A DNA stretch of 64,000 nucleotides from assembly GCA_017308595.1 (NCBI GenBank), contig JAFKER010000007.1:186001-250000 (forward strand), read 5' to 3'. Both the position numbers and the translations under genes were made by a program. Below the pieces are notes generated by a model. The model was given only the letters and a program-made list of their open reading frames with translations, ran no database searches and was not told where the DNA came from. Below are positions 59,726 through 64,000 of this stretch, one piece after another. Each line of letters opens with the position of its first letter. Position 1 is the stretch's first letter. This DNA comes from Afipia sp. (GTDB taxonomy: Bacteria > Pseudomonadota > Alphaproteobacteria > Rhizobiales > Xanthobacteraceae).

Positions 59726-61720
59726 ATGTCTTCTATCGTTCTTTCGGCGTCGGTTCGTCAGAACCTGCTGTCGCTCCAGTCGACCGCTGAGTTGCTCTCG
59801 ACCACCCAGACCCGCCTTGCCACCGGCAAGAAGGTCAACACCGCTCTCGACAATCCGACCAACTTCTTCACTGCCGCGGGCCTCGATGCTCGCGCCAGCG
59901 ACATCAACAACCTCCTCGATGGCATCGGCAACGGCGTGCAGGTTCTGCAGGCTGCCAACACCGGCATCACCTCGCTGCAGAAGCTGGTTGATACCGCGAA
60001 GTCGATCGCCAACCAGGCGCTCCAGACCACTGTCGGCTATTCCAGCAAGTCTTCGGTCACCACGACGGCGATTGCCGGCGCGACCGCTGACGATCTGCGT
60101 GGTACCGCGTCGGCTGGTACAGCTGCGACCGCGGGCGTTCTGACCGCTGGTTCGTTCTCGACCATCGACGTCTCGGGCACGGGTTCGGCTGGCTCGCCCG
60201 CCACTGCGGCGACGACCTACACCGGCACGGGCTTCGCGGCTCTCGACGTTTCTTCGGGCTCGGTGAGCTTCACGCTGAATCGTGACGGCACTTCGGCAAA
60301 CATCACGATCGACGCTGCTGCGGTGACCGCCTTCACGGGCGGTGGCGGCACGCTGGTCGGCTCGGCCTCTGCACTCACCGCTGCGGACGTTGCCAATATC
60401 GTCAACAGCCAGTTCGGCTCGGCGGCTGTGACCGTCTCTGGCGGCGAACTCTCGGTCGCTTCGGGTACGACGGGCGCGACCTCGCAGGTCACGATCTCCG
60501 GCTACACCAGCACTGCAAACGCCGGCTCCACCGGCCTTGCCAACACCACCAGCACCGGTACGGCCGCTGTTGCCGCTACGCCGGCTGCGTCTCAGACCTT
60601 CACTGTTTCGGTTGACGGCGGTTCCGCCCAGACCGTGACCCTGAGCGCTGCGAGCATCGCGACCTACAACTCCGCTCACTCCTCGGCCACGGTGAATGCC
60701 GCGTCCCTGAGCGCTGCGGATGTTGCTGCGGTCGTCAACAGCCAGATCACCGGCGCGACCGCTTCGGTTGTCGGCGGTGCGCTGACCTTCACCTCGAGCT
60801 CGACCGGCACGTCCTCCAACGTCGTGACCTCCGCGGTGACCACGGCTGGTGCGGCGACAGGCTCGACCGGCGTGACCTCTGCCACTGGTACTGCGGGTGC
60901 GGCTGCTGTTCCGCCGACCTCGGCGCTTGGCGGTCTGACACTCGACATCGCAGCGACCGGCGGTGGCACTGCCACGAGCATCACCTTCGGTGACGGCACC
61001 GGCGGCACCGTGAAGACCCTGAACCAGTTGAACGCCGCTCTCGCGTCGAACAACTTGCAGGCGTCGATCAGCACCGACGGCAAGATCACCATCACCACGT
61101 CGAACGACGCGGCTTCGTCCACGATCGGTGCAATCACCGGTACGGCCACCGGCGCTGGCAAGGCGTTCGTTGGTGCAGTGGGTGGCGCTCCGGTTGCTGA
61201 CGCAGTTGCTCAGTCGACTCGTGCAAACCTTGTGTCGCAGTACAACAACATCATCCAGCAGATCACCACGACCTCGCAGGATGCTTCGTACAACGGCGTC
61301 AACCTGCTCGCTGGCGATCAGCTCAAGCTGACCTTCAACGAAACGGGCAAGTCCACCCTGAACATCACGGGCGTGAACTTCAACCCGGCTGGTCTTGGTC
61401 TGTCGACGCTGACCTCCGGCACCGATTTCATCGACAACGCTTCGACCAACAAGGTCCTCGCGTCGCTGAACGATGCTTCGAGCACGCTGCGTGGCCAGGC
61501 TTCGGCCTTGGGTTCGAACCTCTCGATCGTGCAGATCCGTCAGGACTTCTCGAAGAGCCTGATCAACGTTCTGCAGACCGGTTCGTCCAACCTGACGCTG
61601 GCTGACACCAACGAGGAAGCGGCGAACAGCCAGGCGCTGTCGACCCGCCAGTCGATCGCCGTGTCCGCCCTCGCGCTGGCCAACCAGTCGCAGCAGAGCG
61701 TTCTTCAGCTTCTCCGCTAA
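59726..61720 (+). CDS. Flagellin, first copy
   Basis: The 664-residue flagellin has conserved ends (SSIVLSASVRQNLLSLQSTAELLSTTQTRLATGKKVNTALDNP and SLINVLQTGSSNLTLADTNEEAANSQALSTRQSIAVSALALANQSQQSVLQLLR) that form the filament core. The middle (about residues 115-480) is a Ser/Thr/Ala-rich surface region with two related copies of a roughly 110-residue unit (60254-60590 and 60586-60915). AAAGG precedes the ATG. It is expressed from the 305-bp region shared with flbT and is followed by a strong terminator. Confidence 0.92.
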   Translation: MSSIVLSASVRQNLLSLQSTAELLSTTQTRLATGKKVNTALDNPTNFFTAAGLDARASDINNLLDGIGNGVQVLQAANTGITSLQKLVDTAKSIANQALQTTVGYSSKSSVTTTAIAGATADDLRGTASAGTAATAGVLTAGSFSTIDVSGTGSAGSPATAATTYTGTGFAALDVSSGSVSFTLNRDGTSANITIDAAAVTAFTGGGGTLVGSASALTAADVANIVNSQFGSAAVTVSGGELSVASGTTGATSQVTISGYTSTANAGSTGLANTTSTGTAAVAATPAASQTFTVSVDGGSAQTVTLSAASIATYNSAHSSATVNAASLSAADVAAVVNSQITGATASVVGGALTFTSSSTGTSSNVVTSAVTTAGAATGSTGVTSATGTAGAAAVPPTSALGGLTLDIAATGGGTATSITFGDGTGGTVKTLNQLNAALASNNLQASISTDGKITITTSNDAASSTIGAITGTATGAGKAFVGAVGGAPVADAVAQSTRANLVSQYNNIIQQITTTSQDASYNGVNLLAGDQLKLTFNETGKSTLNITGVNFNPAGLGLSTLTSGTDFIDNASTNKVLASLNDASSTLRGQASALGSNLSIVQIRQDFSKSLINVLQTGSSNLTLADTNEEAANSQALSTRQSIAVSALALANQSQQSVLQLLR

Positions 61721-61744
61721 TCGCGGAAGCCGAAAAAGCTACGG

Positions 61745-61779
61745 AAACGGCGGGGGAAACCCCGCCGTTTTCTTTTTTT
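61745..61779 (+). terminator. Rho-independent terminator after the first flagellin gene
   Basis: AAACGGCGGGG-GAAA-CCCCGCCGTTT is an 11-bp perfect stem with a GNRA loop, followed by TCTTTTTTT. It separates the two flagellin transcripts. Confidence 0.9.
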
Positions 61780-61829
61780 GAGCTGATTTTCGGCCGAGTC
61801 TGACGGGCCGGGTAGGGAGCCGGGCGGCC

Positions 61830-61844
61830 TTAACCTCTCGTTAA
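61830..61844. promoter_or_regulatory. CtrA box 1 upstream of the second flagellin gene
   Basis: TTAACCTCTCGTTAA is an exact TTAA-N7-TTAA match 124 bp before the ATG. Confidence 0.6.
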
Positions 61845-61853
61845 GGGAACTTT

Positions 61854-61868
61854 TTAAACCGCTCTTAA
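61854..61868. promoter_or_regulatory. CtrA box 2 upstream of the second flagellin gene
   Basis: TTAAACCGCTCTTAA followed by C matches the full CtrA consensus TTAA-N7-TTAAC. It shares its second half with box 3. Confidence 0.62.
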
Positions 61869-61879
61869 CTATAATTTAA
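61865..61879. promoter_or_regulatory. CtrA box 3 upstream of the second flagellin gene
   Basis: TTAACTATAATTTAA is another exact TTAA-N7-TTAA match, overlapping box 2 by one half-site, so TTAA recurs at 61854, 61865 and 61876 with 11-bp phasing, one helical turn. Confidence 0.58.
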
Positions 61880-61968
61880 ACGGTGCCTTCTAAAGATTAA
61901 CGGAAAGACGGTCGTCGAAAGCGTGCGCCGTTCCGTAATCGGCTTGGCTTATCAAGGAAGGTACTCAA

Positions 61969-63951
61969 ATGTCCGATATCGTTCTTTCGGCGTCAGTTCG
62001 CCAGAACCTGCTGTCGCTGCAATCAACGGCAGACCTTCTGGCGACCACCCAGACCCGTTTGTCCACGGGCAAGAAGGTCAATACCGCCCTCGACAATCCG
62101 ACCAACTTCTTCACCGCGGCGGGCCTTGATGCCCGCGCCAGCGACATCAACAATCTCCTCGATGGCATCGGCAACGGTGTGCAGGTTCTGCAGGCTGCCA
62201 ACACCGGCATCACCTCGCTGCAGAAGCTGATCGATACCGCGAAGTCGATCGCCAATCAGGCGTTGCAGACACAGGTTGGCTACACGAAGTCCGTCGTCAC
62301 CACTGGACCGAATGCGGGCGCAAGCGGCGCCAACATTCTGGGCACCTCGACGCCGGCGACCGCAGGCACCGTGAGCGCGGGCGCTTTTACACCGGTCAAC
62401 GTCTCCGGCGCGGGTTCGGCTGGTTCGCCGGCGACTGCCGCGACGACCTTCACCGGCTCGGGCTTCTCGGCGCTCGACGTTTCTTCGGGCTCGGTGAGCT
62501 TCACACTCAACGTTGATGGCGCCTCGCAGGCGGTTACGATCGACGCGGCCGCTGTCACTGCCTTTACCGGCGGCGGTGGTACGCTGACGGGCACGGCTGC
62601 GGCGCTGACCGTGCAGGACGTCGCCAAGATTATCGACTTCCAGGTCAACGGTTCGACCACCGGTACGTCTCCTGTCGCCGTGTCAGGCGGTGAGCTTCAG
62701 ATCGCATCGGCGACCACGGGTGCGACCTCGCAGGTCACGATCTCCGGCTACACCAGCACCGCCAACGGCGGCGCCACCGGCCTTGCCAACACCACCAGCA
62801 CCGGTACGGCGGCTGTCCCGGCAGTTGCTGCCGACTCGCTGGCTTTCACCGTCACCGTCGATGGCGGCGCGGCGCAGCCCGTCACCATCAGCGCAGCAAC
62901 TGTAGCGGCCTATAACGCCGCCAACAGCACCACGCTCAACGCGGCAAGCCTCAGCGCCGCGAACATCGCCTCGATCGTCAATTATCAGGTCGGCAGCACT
63001 GTTGCTTCGGTGACGGGCGGTAATCTCGTGTTCACATCGGGCACGACAGGTGCAGCTTCTAGCATCGCGACCAGCGCGGTCACGGCTGCGGGCGCGGCCA
63101 CCAACACGACCGGCATCACCGCCAACAGCGGTGCTGGCGCGGCAAGCAGCGGCGGCCTCAACGGCACTACGCTGACGATCACCTCGACGGGTGGCGGCAC
63201 GCCGACCAACATCACCTTCGGCACCGGCGTCGGTCAGGTTTCGACCATCAACCAGTTGAATGCTGCGTTGCTGCCGAACAATCTTCAGGCCAGCATCGGG
63301 ACCAACGGCGCAATCACGATTACCACCGCGAACGACGCAGCGTCCTCGACCATCGGAACACTGGGCGGCACCTCGACCAATCCAGGTGGCGTGTTCGCGG
63401 GCCTGAGCATCGCAGCGCCGATCGTCGATCCGACCTCGCAGGCGACGCGCGCGAATCTGGTGTCGCAGTACAACAACATCATCAACCAGATCAAAACGAC
63501 GTCGCAGGACGCTTCGTTCAACGGCGTCAACCTGCTCAACGGCGATCAGCTCAAGCTGATCTTCAACGAGACCGGCAAGTCGACCCTGAACATCACCGGT
63601 ATCAATCTCGATCCCGCCGGTCTCGGACTTGGCGCTCTGACCTCGGGTACCGACTTCGTCGATAACGTCGCGACCAACAAGGTGCTCGATTCGCTGAACT
63701 ATGCGAGCAGCTTCCTGCGCTCGCAGGCGTCGACGCTGGGTTCGAACCTTTCGATCGTGCAAATCCGTCAGGACTTCTCGAAGAACCTGATCAACGTGCT
63801 GCAGACTGGTTCGACCAACCTGACCATCGCCGACACCAACGAGGAAGCGGCGAACAGCCAGGCGCTCTCGACCCGTCAGTCGATCGCAGTCTCGGCGCTC
63901 GCGCTGGCCAACCAGTCGCAGCAGAGCGTGCTGCAGCTGCTGCGGACTTAA
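61969..63951 (+). CDS. Flagellin, second copy
   Basis: The 660-residue flagellin is a paralogue of the gene at 59726. The first about 100 and last about 110 residues are nearly identical in the two. The central surface region is diverged but keeps the same two-unit plan (about 62485-62835 and 62836-63160) and a shared ATSQVTISGYTSTAN segment. AAGGAAGG precedes the ATG. It has its own promoter region with three CtrA-type boxes, so it is probably regulated differently from the first copy. Confidence 0.92.
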   Translation: MSDIVLSASVRQNLLSLQSTADLLATTQTRLSTGKKVNTALDNPTNFFTAAGLDARASDINNLLDGIGNGVQVLQAANTGITSLQKLIDTAKSIANQALQTQVGYTKSVVTTGPNAGASGANILGTSTPATAGTVSAGAFTPVNVSGAGSAGSPATAATTFTGSGFSALDVSSGSVSFTLNVDGASQAVTIDAAAVTAFTGGGGTLTGTAAALTVQDVAKIIDFQVNGSTTGTSPVAVSGGELQIASATTGATSQVTISGYTSTANGGATGLANTTSTGTAAVPAVAADSLAFTVTVDGGAAQPVTISAATVAAYNAANSTTLNAASLSAANIASIVNYQVGSTVASVTGGNLVFTSGTTGAASSIATSAVTAAGAATNTTGITANSGAGAASSGGLNGTTLTITSTGGGTPTNITFGTGVGQVSTINQLNAALLPNNLQASIGTNGAITITTANDAASSTIGTLGGTSTNPGGVFAGLSIAAPIVDPTSQATRANLVSQYNNIINQIKTTSQDASFNGVNLLNGDQLKLIFNETGKSTLNITGINLDPAGLGLGALTSGTDFVDNVATNKVLDSLNYASSFLRSQASTLGSNLSIVQIRQDFSKNLINVLQTGSTNLTIADTNEEAANSQALSTRQSIAVSALALANQSQQSVLQLLRT

Positions 63952-63980
63952 TAAAAGGCTAAGGCTCGGAACAAAAAGGC

Positions 63981-64000
63981 GGCGAGGGGGCATCCTCGCC
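63981..64000 (+). terminator. Probable terminator stem at the window edge
   Basis: GGCGAGG and CCTCGCC form a 7-bp stem with a 6-nt loop 29 bp after the second flagellin stop. The window ends at the stem, so a T-tract cannot be confirmed. Confidence 0.5.

Overview
The window looks like chromosome of a GC-rich alphaproteobacterium of the Bradyrhizobiaceae/Nitrobacteraceae type (Afipia, Bradyrhizobium, Rhodopseudomonas relatives). The reasons are a fused transaldolase/glucose-6-phosphate isomerase, an FlbT-regulated flagellar block with two long flagellins, CtrA-type TTAA-N7-TTAA boxes, a 1736-residue growth-pole-ring-like coiled-coil protein, a BigR/SqrR-like ArsR regulator and a thioredoxin-reductase-like ferredoxin-NADP reductase. 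The genus is an inference. No transposase, CRISPR array, rRNA or tRNA was recognised.

Region 1 (1-11.4 kb) is the most distinctive. It appears to encode a reductive nicotinate catabolic route of the kind known from Eubacterium barkeri and Azorhizobium: the edge of a molybdenum-hydroxylase [2Fe-2S] subunit, a 6-hydroxynicotinate reductase-like Fe-S protein, a UPF0280 protein, two tandem DUF1185 ('amino acid synthesis') proteins, a complete branched-chain-type ABC importer with a fused LivH-LivM permease, a MarR regulator, an enamidase and a ferredoxin-NADP reductase. Three copies of one 16-bp palindrome, CRTTNGTATACNAAYG, lie only in the two divergent promoter regions of this block and tie it together as a probable regulon.

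Region 2 (11.5-17.5 kb) is a DeoR-family repressor divergent from a Ugp-type sugar-phosphate ABC importer operon that ends in an endonuclease/exonuclease/phosphatase-fold enzyme. Region 3 (17.6-28.6 kb) holds a Wzz/GumC-like protein, a crotonase with two acyl-CoA dehydrogenases, a PAS protein coupled to a 60-codon small gene, a LysR regulator divergent from an aldehyde dehydrogenase, and tal-pgi.

Region 4 (28.9-33.9 kb) is a sulfur module: two YeeE/YedE transporters, a Tat-exported DsrE-like protein, and a SoxR-SoxS // SoxV-SoxW divergent pair without any Sox catalytic genes. Region 5 (34-53.5 kb) is mostly housekeeping: the giant hendecad-repeat protein, an Hpt protein, a ferredoxin, two translationally coupled AraC regulators, a thioesterase, a ferredoxin-NADP reductase, an SGNH hydrolase, a YbhN-like protein, UspA, SixA, an FAD oxidoreductase and MsrB.

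Region 6 (53.5-64 kb) is flagellar: flgE-flgK-flgL behind a consensus sigma-54 promoter, flbT on the opposite strand, and two paralogous flagellins. The second flagellin is preceded by three phased CtrA-type boxes. Product names rest on recognising protein families by eye; no database search was run.
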